Positions 46,385-54,293 of a stretch of 64,000 nucleotides of DNA are shown here, one piece after another. The position numbers and the translations under genes were made by a program. Position 1 is the first letter of the stretch. The number at the start of each line of letters is the position of its first letter. The notes under the pieces are model-generated. The model was not told where the DNA came from. It saw nothing but the letters and a program-made list of their open reading frames with translations, and made no database searches. This DNA is from an uncultured Sphingomonadaceae bacterium (GTDB lineage: Bacteria > Pseudomonadota > Alphaproteobacteria > Sphingomonadales > Sphingomonadaceae): contig CANMFE010000001.1 in assembly GCA_947497085.1 (NCBI GenBank), positions 124,001 to 188,000 of the forward strand, in the 5' to 3' direction.

Positions 46385-46702
46385 TTATTCGGCGATTTTC
46401 GCGCGCACATTCCTGACCGTTGACCAGATGCCGTAAAGGATGAGTGCGCCCAGAAAGAACCACACCCAGATCGGAATATTACGTCCTACAATGGCGAGAT
46501 AGACATAGGCGGATACAAAAAATGCACCCGCGCTCAGCACCGGCAGGACGATTGACTTGCCTACTCGCCGGTTGCGCACAAGCCAGGCAATGGACAACAT
46601 GAAAAACGGAATGGCCCCCACATAGATGCTGCCGAAAATAATCGGATCAACACCGTAATTTTCGCCAAGGCTGAAAAACCAGTCCTGCAGTGACTGCCAC
46701 AT
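46385..46702 (-). CDS. Small three-helix membrane protein, unknown
   Basis: A 105-residue protein with three hydrophobic segments (about 20-42, 50-70 and 75-95) and a basic C-terminal tail (TVRNVRAKIAE). NYGVDPIIFGSIYVGAIPFFMLSIAWLVRNRRVGKS precedes the second segment. I have seen similar unnamed proteins in sphingomonads but know no function. A GGAG ribosome site precedes ATG 46702. It lies between the glutathione peroxidase and dnaE genes on the same strand. Confidence 0.7.
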   Translation of the reverse strand: MWQSLQDWFFSLGENYGVDPIIFGSIYVGAIPFFMLSIAWLVRNRRVGKSIVLPVLSAGAFFVSAYVYLAIVGRNIPIWVWFFLGALILYGIWSTVRNVRAKIAE

Positions 46703-46778
46703 AATATTACTCCGCTTACAAAATGTTTATACCACAAGTTCGGCGGCAATATGACGAAAGTTCCGGTGCTGGTTCTAT

Positions 46779-47255
46779 TCAGAGCAGCTTGGCAATGTCG
46801 CTGCGAATCTGTTCCGGTTTGATGATTGAGCCATAGCGGGCAACGACTTTCCCGTCCTTGTTTACAAGGAATTTGGTGAAGTTCCACTTGACCTTGCGGC
46901 TGCCCATCAAGCCGGACTGCTGTTTTTTCAGATAGTCCCAGAGCGGGTCGGCATTCGGTCCATTCACATCAATCTTCGCCATAAGCGGGAATTTCACATC
47001 ATAGTTGAGTGAGCAGAATTCGGCAATTTCCGCCTCGCCGCCAGGTTCCTGTCCGCCAAACTGGTTGCACGGAAAAGCCAGTATCTCGAAATCCTTGTCA
47101 GAAAATTCCTCATGCAGGCTTTCCAGCCCTTCATATTGCGGCGTGAAACCACATTTTGAGGCCGTGTTGACAATAAGCAGCACCTTGCCCTTGTGCTCAG
47201 ACATGTCCTGCTCTTTGCCACCGGGTAACTTCACTTTGAAATCATAGATATCCAT
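46779..47255 (-). CDS. gpo: Glutathione peroxidase family protein (Cys type)
   Basis: A 158-residue thiol peroxidase of the thioredoxin fold. The catalytic tetrad is visible: Cys in NTASKCGFTPQYEGL (in place of selenocysteine), Gln in AFPCNQFGGQEPG and Trp-Asn in KVKWNFTKFLV. A further Cys in AFPCNQFG and one in IAEFCSLNYD may act as resolving thiols, as in thioredoxin-dependent GPx. It reduces hydroperoxides in the cytoplasm. It is nine bases downstream of lolD and likely part of the same transcript. Confidence 0.92.
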   Translation of the reverse strand: MDIYDFKVKLPGGKEQDMSEHKGKVLLIVNTASKCGFTPQYEGLESLHEEFSDKDFEILAFPCNQFGGQEPGGEAEIAEFCSLNYDVKFPLMAKIDVNGPNADPLWDYLKKQQSGLMGSRKVKWNFTKFLVNKDGKVVARYGSIIKPEQIRSDIAKLL

Positions 47256-47264
47256 TTTGTTTTC

Positions 47265-47951
47265 CTAGTCCAGACGGCCTTCATGCAAACGCACGATGCG
47301 ATCCATTTTCTTTGCAAGCCGTTCATTATGCGTCGCAACAAGGGCCGCACTTCCTTCTTCGCGGACAAGCCGCAGAAATTCAGCCAGCACTATATCTGCC
47401 GTATGTTCATCCAGATTGCCAGTGGGCTCGTCTGCAAGTACCAGCAGAGGCCGGTTGGCAAGCGCGCGCGCCACGGCCACACGCTGCTGTTCGCCGCCTG
47501 AAAGCTGGCTGGGGCGATGTTCCAGACGTTCGCCCAGCCCCAGAGTGCTGAGCAAATGTTCGGCGCGCTCTTCGGCTTCATTGCGGGCAATGCCTGTCAC
47601 CAATTGCGGCAGAACAACGTTTTCCGCTGCATTGAAATCTGGCAACAAGTGATGAAACTGATATACAAACCCCAGCGTCGTCTTGCGCAGCCTTGTACGC
47701 CCGTCGCTCGACAGTGCGGCCGCCTCTTCACCATTTATGACAATCGAACCTTCAAAGCCGCCTTCCAGCAGGCCTACTGCCTGCAGCATGGTCGATTTGC
47801 CCGAGCCCGATGGCCCGAGCAGGGCCACAATTTCGCCAGGGGCAATCGTCAGGTCTACACCGCGCAGCACTTCAATCGTGGTGCTGCCCTGCGTAAAACT
47901 GCGCCGGACATCGGTTAGCTGAACTATGTTATTTCCATTTGCCTTATTCAT
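47265..47951 (-). CDS. lolD: Lipoprotein-releasing ABC ATPase LolD
   Basis: A 228-residue ABC ATPase. Walker [11 protein letters not shown]-loop [18 protein letters not shown] (the LLPDF form is typical of LolD), signature [15 protein letters not shown], Walker [13 protein letters not shown] and H-loop VATHNE. LolCDE extracts lipoproteins from the inner membrane for delivery to LolA. Start ATG 47951 overlaps the last bases of the LolC/E gene. The tight overlap and order (permease, then ATPase) match the usual Lol operon. Confidence 0.95.
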   Translation of the reverse strand: MNKANGNNIVQLTDVRRSFTQGSTTIEVLRGVDLTIAPGEIVALLGPSGSGKSTMLQAVGLLEGGFEGSIVINGEEAAALSSDGRTRLRKTTLGFVYQFHHLLPDFNAAENVVLPQLVTGIARNEAEERAEHLLSTLGLGERLEHRPSQLSGGEQQRVAVARALANRPLLVLADEPTGNLDEHTADIVLAEFLRLVREEGSAALVATHNERLAKKMDRIVRLHEGRLD

Positions 47952-49182
47952 AGCGCAGCACCTGCACAGGGTCCGTACTCGCCGCTTTCAGCGCCGGATA
48001 AAGCGTCGCCAGGAAACTGAATACCAGCGCCATAATCGCAATGCCCGCCACTTCGACCGGATCAGTCTTGCTGGGAAGCTCGGTCAGAAAACGGATTTGC
48101 GGGTCCCATAAATTCTGCCCGGTCAGGAACTGGATCGCATTTACGATCGACTGGCGGAAGAAGAGGAAGACGAAGCCCAGAACAAGGCCCGCCAATATCC
48201 CGAACGAGCCGATCACCGTGCCGACCGTCATGAAAATTTTCATCAGCGACCGCCGCGATGCACCCATGGTGCGTAATATGGCAATATCACGCGTTTTCGC
48301 GCGCACCAGCATAATTAGTGATGATAATATGTTGAAAACAGCCACCAATATGATGATCGATAGCACGATAAACATCGCAACACGTTCCACGGCCAGCGCC
48401 TCGAACAGGCTGGCATTTATGGTGCGCCAGTCATTGACAATCGCCTGTCCGGTAACCTTATCGCCAAGCGGGGCCAATATCTCGCCCACTTCCTCTGCAT
48501 CACGGGTGGTGACTTCAATCATGCCCACGGCGTCACCGATAAGCAGCAAAGTCTGTGCGTCAGCCATCGGCATGATGACAAAAGCCTTGTCATAATCATA
48601 AATACCGATTTCGAAAATGGCATCAACTTCATAGCCTATTTCACGTGGCACCGTACCAAATGGCGTAGAACGCCCCTGCGGGTTTATGATGGTAATCACA
48701 TCACCGATCTGCGCCCCCAGGTTCTGGGCCAGACGCGAGCCTATGGCGACTTTGGAGGCGCCATCACGCAGGCCATCCATATTGCCGGCGATCACTTTGT
48801 CCCGCATTTCCTGCAGGTCTTCATCAACCATGCCGCGCACCAGTATCGCCTCAACACGCCCGTTGAAATTGACCAGCAAAGGTTGTTCGATCAGAGGTGA
48901 TGCCGACACCACGCCATCGGTAGCCTTGGCCTCTTTCAATATATCCTTCCAGTTATCAAGCCGTCCGCCATAGCCCTGCACGACGGCATGGCCATTTAGT
49001 CCAACAATCTTGTCGAGCAATTCAGCGCGAAAACCGTTCATGACGCTCATCACCACAATCAGCGCGGCAACGCCTAGCATTACAGCGATCAGGCTGATCC
49101 CCGCGACCATGGCAATAAATGCCTCACCCCGCCCAGGCAGCAAATATCGTTTCGCGATGGTCCATTCAAATGGAGAAAGCAT
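47944..49182 (-). CDS. lolC: Lipoprotein-releasing permease LolC/E
   Basis: A 412-residue inner-membrane permease of the MacB/LolE type. A TM1 near residues 20-45 ([33 protein letters not shown]) is followed by a large periplasmic domain (about 50-270) and three C-terminal segments (about 270-300, 315-345 and 375-400). The conserved [30 protein letters not shown] lies between TM2 and TM3. Only one permease gene is present, as in other alphaproteobacteria, where it serves as both LolC and LolE. The ribosome site is weak. Upstream lies a long divergent spacer with the ncRNA candidate. Confidence 0.93.
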   Translation of the reverse strand: MLSPFEWTIAKRYLLPGRGEAFIAMVAGISLIAVMLGVAALIVVMSVMNGFRAELLDKIVGLNGHAVVQGYGGRLDNWKDILKEAKATDGVVSASPLIEQPLLVNFNGRVEAILVRGMVDEDLQEMRDKVIAGNMDGLRDGASKVAIGSRLAQNLGAQIGDVITIINPQGRSTPFGTVPREIGYEVDAIFEIGIYDYDKAFVIMPMADAQTLLLIGDAVGMIEVTTRDAEEVGEILAPLGDKVTGQAIVNDWRTINASLFEALAVERVAMFIVLSIIILVAVFNILSSLIMLVRAKTRDIAILRTMGASRRSLMKIFMTVGTVIGSFGILAGLVLGFVFLFFRQSIVNAIQFLTGQNLWDPQIRFLTELPSKTDPVEVAGIAIMALVFSFLATLYPALKAASTDPVQVLRYE

Positions 49183-49379
49183 ATATCAGGTCAATTCCAA
49201 GCAGCTGTGAACGAACGTTCCTCTTGAAACTGCATTAGGCGGCTAACGACTCGCTGACAACAGATGATTGCATGCCAGATAATGCCCCTGTTGCAGATTC
49301 AGCACATAGAGTTGCAAAAAAATATATACCCTGCACTTTGCGCTAGCATTAACGGCGCAATTAAAGCATTGGAGACTCC

Positions 49380-49577
49380 ATTGAACGTGCGTCTGGCTCT
49401 GGTCGGCGTAATGGTTTTGAGAGAGCCATGTTCAGGGAGACATTTCCGGTGGTTTGGGGAATCCGCCAGGAATGTATAGGTCTGTATTTGTCTCGCGAGC
49501 TTTAGCTTACGCTGAGACACACAAGATGCGGATCGTCACGAGAACGCCTAAGCCATGAAAATGGCTTAGGCGTTTTT
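49380..49577 (+). ncRNA. Candidate structured non-coding RNA
   Basis: Between the divergent lolC (leftward) and hsp20 (rightward) genes lies a + strand intrinsic terminator (49543-49577) that neither neighbour can use. Upstream of it three stem-loops can be drawn: TGGCTCT/AGAGCCA (49394-49428), a CCGGTGG/CCGCCAGG arm with one bulge (49446-49470) and GTCTC/GAGAC around an inner AGC/GCT stem (49490-49518). A short frame inside (TTG 49381 to TAG 49480, MNVRLALVGVMVLRE...) has a GGAG site nearby but no recognisable protein. It does not resemble 6S, SRP, tmRNA or RNase P RNA. The 5' end is not determined; no strong promoter was found. Confidence 0.45.
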
Positions 49578-49582
49578 CGTTT
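49543..49582 (+). terminator. Strong intrinsic terminator ending an unknown transcript
   Basis: A perfect 14-bp inverted repeat (AACGCCTAAGCCAT and its complement) around a GAAA loop, followed by a T-run on the + strand. On the minus strand the stem is not followed by T. It therefore ends a rightward transcript. Confidence 0.9.
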
Positions 49583-49632
49583 AAACTCCCTCAATTGACT
49601 GAAAAACAGTCTTATTTTTTACCGCCAAATCT

Positions 49633-49661
49633 CTTGAAATCACCTTTCGCAAAACCATATT
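49633..49661 (+). promoter_or_regulatory. Heat-shock (sigma-32/RpoH) promoter of hsp20
   Basis: CTTGAAA (49633-49639) and CCATATT (49655-49661), 15 bases apart, match the RpoH consensus (CTTGAAA and CCCATnT-like -10). Transcription would start near 49668, giving a leader of about 90 bases that consists of the ROSE-type element. Confidence 0.75.
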
Positions 49662-49703
49662 TTATATGTGTGATGGCTATGTAGCGTCACATACACTCAA
49701 CGC

Positions 49704-49762
49704 AAAGCGCCGGATAACCGGGCTTTGAGACGTTTAAATTGCTCAATGGAGGATTTATTATG
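49704..49762 (+). promoter_or_regulatory. ROSE-type RNA thermometer before hsp20
   Basis: Two hairpins are visible. The first pairs AAAGC-CCGG with CCGG-GCTTT (49704-49726), with one bulged G. The second (49736-49756) pairs AAATTGCTC with GAGGATTT through a four-base loop, leaving the G of TTGCT unpaired; this buries the Shine-Dalgarno GGAGG (49748-49752). The TTGCT against GAGGA arrangement with one extra G is the hallmark of ROSE elements, which melt at heat-shock temperature. Confidence 0.8.
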
Positions 49763-50233
49763 AACCGTTTTGATTTTACACCATATCGCCGCTCCACCGT
49801 CGGTTTCGACCGCCTTTTCGATCTGCTCGAAAATAATGGCCGAGTGCAGCAGGGCGATAATTACCCCCCGTTCAATATTGAACGCAGCACTGAAGACCAA
49901 TATCGCATCACGCTTGCGGTTGCAGGATTCAAGTCTGATGAAATTGATATCACCGCGCAGCAGAACCTGTTGATCATTTCGGGCAAGAAAGATGCGGAAA
50001 ACAGCGAAGATCGCGATTTCCTGCATGTAGGTATTGCCAACCGGAATTTTGAGCGTCGCTTTGAGCTGGCCGATTTCGTCCGTGTGGAAAAAGCCGACCT
50101 CGCCGATGGCTTGCTCATCATCGATCTGGTGCGCGAAGTGCCGGAAGCCATGAAACCGCAGAAAATTGCGATCAACGGAGATCCGAAACTGGCTGTGGTC
50201 GATGGATCAAAGGATGAAAGCGAAGCGGCATAA
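49760..50233 (+). CDS. Small heat-shock protein Hsp20 (IbpA-like)
   Basis: A 157-residue alpha-crystallin-type chaperone that holds unfolding proteins. The N-terminus (MNRFDFTPYRRSTVGFDRLFDLLE) matches class A sHSPs of alphaproteobacteria, the alpha-crystallin domain spans about 33-125 (YPPFNIERSTEDQYRITLAVAGFKSDEIDI, then FERRFELADFVRV, then LADGLLIIDLVREVPEAMKPQKI), and PQKIAI supplies the C-terminal IxI-like motif region. ATG 49760 follows a GGAGG site that is hidden in the ROSE hairpin. It has its own RpoH-type promoter and its own terminator, so it is a single-gene heat-shock unit. Confidence 0.95.
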   Translation: MNRFDFTPYRRSTVGFDRLFDLLENNGRVQQGDNYPPFNIERSTEDQYRITLAVAGFKSDEIDITAQQNLLIISGKKDAENSEDRDFLHVGIANRNFERRFELADFVRVEKADLADGLLIIDLVREVPEAMKPQKIAINGDPKLAVVDGSKDESEAA

Positions 50234-50259
50234 GCCCGTTTTTCATCGAACCATTATGG

Positions 50260-50287
50260 GGCGGATGCAGCGATGCATCCGCCTTTT
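50260..50287 (+). terminator. Intrinsic terminator of hsp20
   Basis: A perfect 10-bp repeat (GGCGGATGCA and its complement) around GCGA, followed by TTTT on the + strand, 27 bases after the hsp20 stop. Confidence 0.9.
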
Positions 50288-50300
50288 CTGTATAAAAAAG

Positions 50301-50984
50301 TCAGATCGTTTCAGCTATTTCCAGCAACAGGTCGCGGTTCAGTATATGAATGCGGCCTGCGTCCAGCTTGATCAGGCCCGATTCGACCCAACTCGACAGT
50401 TGCCGGTTAATCTGTTCGCGTGACAGCCCGACAAAATTCCCCAGTTCGCTCTGGCTGAGATCCAGTTTAAGCCGCTCTTCTTCAGGATCAGACAACATCA
50501 GGCGCAGCAAATAGCGCGCCAGCCTTGGCCCGGACGTAAAGGCACGATCTGCCTCAATAATCGAATTGGATTGCCTGAGCCGCCGCGCCATGGATTGCAA
50601 TAGCCGCATGGCAAGCCCTTGATGCTTGCTGACAATTTCATCAAAAGCGTTGCGCGTGAGGACAAGCGCTGTCACATTATCGAGCGCATGCACGCTGGCA
50701 GTGCGTTCACCTCCATCCAGAAATGCGATTTCACCGACCACATGCCCGGCCTCGGCATAGTCCAGAACGATTTCACGGCCATTGCTGGCAATCATGCTGG
50801 TGCGGGCATAGCCGGTCAGCATGATGAACAGCTTGTCGCCTTCTTCCCCCTGCCCCATGATTTCATGACCCTTGTCATATTTCATGTAATTGCCGCGCAG
50901 GATGATTTCGGCAAGCTCATCCGGCCCGCAATCGGCAAACAGGCTATGTGTGGAAAGCATTTCGGCAAGTTGTTCAGCGTGCAT
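50301..50984 (-). CDS. Crp/Fnr family transcription regulator
   Basis: A 227-residue regulator. The cyclic-nucleotide-binding-like domain covers about 1-120 (GHEIMGQGEEGDKLFIMLTGYARTS, GHVVGEIAFLDGGERTASVHA) and is followed by a dimerisation helix and a winged helix (SQSELGNFVGLSREQINRQLSSWVESGLIKLDAGRIHILN). The effector-pocket motif is GEIAFLDGGERTASV, as in Crp, while the N-terminal four-Cys set of Fnr is absent, so it is not an oxygen sensor. A GGGAGGG ribosome site precedes ATG 50984. It is downstream of, but 82 bases apart from, pyrG, and is convergent with hsp20. Confidence 0.88.
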   Translation of the reverse strand: MHAEQLAEMLSTHSLFADCGPDELAEIILRGNYMKYDKGHEIMGQGEEGDKLFIMLTGYARTSMIASNGREIVLDYAEAGHVVGEIAFLDGGERTASVHALDNVTALVLTRNAFDEIVSKHQGLAMRLLQSMARRLRQSNSIIEADRAFTSGPRLARYLLRLMLSDPEEERLKLDLSQSELGNFVGLSREQINRQLSSWVESGLIKLDAGRIHILNRDLLLEIAETI

Positions 50985-51065
50985 ATATCCCTCCCATAAA
51001 CCGGTAACGGCGTAACAAGAGTTCTATGCCGCAATGAACAACCGCACAAGGGCTGCCTCTTTTAT

Positions 51066-52697
51066 TCAGACAAGCCGGCTTTGTTCCACGGCGGCTTTGA
51101 TAAAGCTGGCAAAGAGCGGATGCGGGTCAAATGGCCGGCTTTTAAGCTCAGGATGGAACTGCACACCAACAAACCAGTTAAGGTCCGGCCGCTCGACAAT
51201 TTCAGGCAGCTCGCCATCGGGTGACATGCCAGAGAATATCAGGCCGCCATCTTCCAGCGTTTCGATATATTTGGTGTTCACTTCATAGCGGTGACGGTGC
51301 CGTTCGCTGATCTCTTCTGCGCCGTAAATTGCACGAACATGGCTGTTGCCATCAAGTTTCGCAGGATAGGCGCCCAGCCGCATCGTACCGCCCATATCTC
51401 CATCGGCAGCGCGTTTCTCGAGCCCTTCCTTGCCCATCCATTCAGTAATAAGGCCCACTATCGGCTCATCGGTTTCACCAAATTCGGTGGTCGATGCACC
51501 GGCAATATGTGACGTATTTCTTGCCGCTTCAACACAGGCCATTTGCATACCAAGGCATATTCCGAAAAACGGAACATTACGCTCGCGGGCGAATTTCACC
51601 GATGCAATCTTGCCTTCGCTGCCACGCTCACCGAAACCGCCCGGCACCAATATGCCGTGCAATGGCTCAAGCTGTGCAGTCAAATCTTCTGGATTCTCAA
51701 ACAATTCGGCATCGAGCCACTCGATATTGACCTTGACCCTGTTCGCCATGCCGCCATGGACCAATGCTTCGCTGAGTGATTTATAGGCGTCCTGCAAGCC
51801 GACATATTTGCCAACCACACCAATGGTCACTTCGCCTTCCGGGTTGCTGTAGCGCTCGCTCACATCATCCCAGCGCGCCATGTCAGGCGCTCCTTTTGCT
51901 TCGATACCAAAGGCGCGCAGCACTTCAGTATCCAGGCCCTCTTTATGATATTGCAACGGGACATCATAAATGCTTTTGGCATCAAGCGCGGGAATGACCG
52001 CTTCCTTGCGGACATTGCAGAACAGCGCGATCTTGCGCCGTTCACTTTCCGGCAGGGGCTGTTCACAGCGGCATAGCAGCAGATCGGGCTGAATACCGAG
52101 TGATGTCAGTTCGCGCACACTATGCTGTGTCGGTTTGGTCTTGAGCTCTCCGGCGGCGGCAATATAGGGCACCAGTGTAACGTGCACCAATACGGTGTTT
52201 TCATAACCTATATCGTTACGCAGCTGCCGGATTGCTTCCATGAATGGCAGGCTTTCAATATCGCCTACCGTGCCGCCAATTTCACACAGCACGAAATCCA
52301 GATCCTCGGTATCGGCCTGTGCAAACGCCTTGATCGCGTCGGTCACATGCGGAATCACCTGTACCGTCGCGCCCAGATAGTCGCCGCGGCGTTCTTTCTG
52401 AATGATGGTCTGGTAAATCCGTCCCGATGTCACATTATCTGACTGCCGTGCGGACACACCTGTAAACCGCTCATAATGCCCCAGGTCGAGGTCCGTCTCT
52501 GCGCCATCATCGGTCACATAGACTTCACCATGCTGATACGGGGACATCGTGCCCGGATCGACATTCAGATAGGGATCGAATTTCCTTATGCGCACACGGT
52601 ATCCCCGCGCCTGCAGCAATGCTGCAAGGCTTGCTGCCATAAGACCTTTGCCGAGCGAGGAGACCACGCCGCCTGTGATAAATATATATCGCGCCAT
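51066..52697 (-). CDS. pyrG: CTP synthase
   Basis: Amidates UTP to CTP; 543 residues. The amidoligase domain (1-265) begins [28 protein letters not shown] and has [38 protein letters not shown]. The class I glutaminase domain (about 290-543) carries the catalytic Cys in [14 protein letters not shown], the oxyanion loop [11 protein letters not shown] and the His-Pro-Glu motif [13 protein letters not shown]. It is preceded by secG and tpiA on the same strand, an order (tpiA-secG-pyrG) usual in alphaproteobacteria. Confidence 0.97.
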   Translation of the reverse strand: MARYIFITGGVVSSLGKGLMAASLAALLQARGYRVRIRKFDPYLNVDPGTMSPYQHGEVYVTDDGAETDLDLGHYERFTGVSARQSDNVTSGRIYQTIIQKERRGDYLGATVQVIPHVTDAIKAFAQADTEDLDFVLCEIGGTVGDIESLPFMEAIRQLRNDIGYENTVLVHVTLVPYIAAAGELKTKPTQHSVRELTSLGIQPDLLLCRCEQPLPESERRKIALFCNVRKEAVIPALDAKSIYDVPLQYHKEGLDTEVLRAFGIEAKGAPDMARWDDVSERYSNPEGEVTIGVVGKYVGLQDAYKSLSEALVHGGMANRVKVNIEWLDAELFENPEDLTAQLEPLHGILVPGGFGERGSEGKIASVKFARERNVPFFGICLGMQMACVEAARNTSHIAGASTTEFGETDEPIVGLITEWMGKEGLEKRAADGDMGGTMRLGAYPAKLDGNSHVRAIYGAEEISERHRHRYEVNTKYIETLEDGGLIFSGMSPDGELPEIVERPDLNWFVGVQFHPELKSRPFDPHPLFASFIKAAVEQSRLV

Positions 52698-52806
52698 GGG
52701 AGGAAAGCGTTAGACGCAAACCATGGGGTCTGACAAGCACCCGAATCCGGTCAAGCGCATATTTTTTTTATAACCGGATTTTTTAGCGCAGTTTCCGGCA
52801 GGAAAA

Positions 52807-53199
52807 TTATTCGCCCGCAGCGTCCAATGGATCCGCGCTGCCACCATTTTCGGCAGGTGCAGGTGTCGCAGTGCCGTCACCGGTACCAGCAGCATCCAGT
52901 GGATCATCGCTGACAGGTGCAGCCACTTCGGCACCGCCGCTACGGTCCAGTGTCTGATCGATACTGTCGCCCGAATTCTCACCCACAGCAATAATCGCCA
53001 GAGCAATGCTGAGCCCGACGAAGATAACCGCGAGAACCGCTGTTGCGCGCGTCAATATGTCCGCCGCACCGCGCGCCGACATAAGGCCAGACGGATTGCC
53101 ACCCACGCCAAGACCGCCGCCTTCGCTGCGCTGCATCAGTATTACGCCAACAAGGGCCGCTGCGATAATCGCCTGTAAAACGGTCAGAAAAAGAAACAT
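52807..53199 (-). CDS. secG: Protein translocase subunit SecG
   Basis: A 130-residue Sec translocon component. Two membrane segments (3-22 and 53-73) flank the signature ILMQRSEGGGLGVGG and MSARGAADILTRATAVLAVIF, typical of SecG. A long Ala/Gly/Asp/Pro-rich tail (about 80-130), with repeats of DPLDAAG, is low-complexity and poorly conserved. It lies between tpiA and pyrG. The 109 bases to pyrG contain an AATCCGGT/ACCGGATT repeat with a large AT-rich loop, of unknown use. Confidence 0.9.
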   Translation of the reverse strand: MFLFLTVLQAIIAAALVGVILMQRSEGGGLGVGGNPSGLMSARGAADILTRATAVLAVIFVGLSIALAIIAVGENSGDSIDQTLDRSGGAEVAAPVSDDPLDAAGTGDGTATPAPAENGGSADPLDAAGE

Positions 53200-53321
53200 G
53201 GGTCTGGATATCCAATTAACTGTTCAAAATGTTGCTGGCACATAGCGAGTTGCCCGACCATATTCAACAACCATGGTGAAATTAAGCGTTTGTCGGCGGT
53301 ATCCCATTTACCGCCAAAACA

Positions 53322-54062
53322 TCAGATTACGGCCTCCAGTATCGGCAGAAACTTGTCTGCTGTCAGGCTGGCACCGCCGACCAGAGCGCCATCCACATTG
53401 TCGAGCATCAGTATTTCAGACGCATTGCCGCCATTGACCGATCCACCATACAGGATGCGCATATTATCACCATCACTGCCGATCCTGTCCGCCAGTGCGG
53501 CACGCAGTGCTGCATGCATGTCAGCGATATCGGTACTTTGCGGCACCCGGCCTGTGCCGATCGCCCAGACGGGTTCATAGGCAATTGTCAGCCAGTCAGA
53601 AGACGCGCCTTCGGGCAAGGAAGCGAGCAACTGTGCCGTGACAAAATCAATCGCATTGCCCGCATCGCGCGTTTCCAGCGTTTCACCTACACATAATATC
53701 GCGCCCATGCCGGCTGCATTCAACGCTTTCGCCTTGGCCGCCACCAATGCATCCGTTTCGCCCTGATCCGCGCGGCGTTCGCTATGGCCAACAATGGAAA
53801 AACGCGCGCCTGCCTCTTTCAACATGGCGGCGGAAAGGCAACCAGTATGCGCGCCTGTTTCATTGTGGTGCACATCCTGTGCGCCAATGGTAATATCGGT
53901 GTTTACATGCGCGGCCCCCGAAATAAGCGTTGCGGGCGGGCATATTGCCGAATCGACACTGTCGTTACGCCCGCAAAAGGCATTGATTTCGCCAATCTGT
54001 AGCAAATCTTCGGCCAGGCCGTTCATCTTCCAGTTTCCGACGATATATTTCTTGCCGCGCAT
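53322..54062 (-). CDS. tpiA: Triosephosphate isomerase
   Basis: Interconverts the triose phosphates; 246 residues. KYIVGNWKMNG holds the N-terminal Asn and Lys, SIVGHSERR the catalytic His, and AYEPVWAIGTG the catalytic Glu with the mobile loop. GGSVNGGNASEIL and VDGALVGGASL form the phosphate site. A GGAGG ribosome site precedes ATG 54062. A 231-base divergent spacer separates it from the ppiD-like gene, and I see no gene in that spacer. Confidence 0.96.
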   Translation of the reverse strand: MRGKKYIVGNWKMNGLAEDLLQIGEINAFCGRNDSVDSAICPPATLISGAAHVNTDITIGAQDVHHNETGAHTGCLSAAMLKEAGARFSIVGHSERRADQGETDALVAAKAKALNAAGMGAILCVGETLETRDAGNAIDFVTAQLLASLPEGASSDWLTIAYEPVWAIGTGRVPQSTDIADMHAALRAALADRIGSDGDNMRILYGGSVNGGNASEILMLDNVDGALVGGASLTADKFLPILEAVI

Positions 54063-54293
54063 GCTTGTCCTCCAATGACTTGATCTTTGAATTTGGTGCA
54101 GGCGCTAACAGATATTCAGGTCGCTTTCCAGTATAGTCACGATCATGCAGTTCACGACCTGCCTCCCCCTTGTTTTTCATGTCTGCAGGCAATATTTTCT
54201 ACCAAAATCCGACACAGGCGCTTGATGCCTGTTTCGAAGCCGCCTAAGGCACAGTCCTATCTGTAAACACGCAAAATTCCGGAAGCCGCCCTC

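Noticed and set aside
49264..49479. A 71-codon frame upstream of the orphan terminator
   Set aside because: Early part lacks coding character; only the last 33 codons have a ribosome site, and the region folds well as RNA. Kept as an alternative reading of the ncRNA candidate rather than as a gene.
52740..52792. AATCCGGT/ACCGGATT repeat with T-run between pyrG and secG
   Set aside because: The loop is over 20 bases and the T-run points against the direction of both neighbouring genes, so it is not a credible terminator for them.
53302..53322. GGCGGTA/TACCGCC repeat between tpiA and secG
   Set aside because: No T-run on the minus strand and both genes seem to belong to one transcript.
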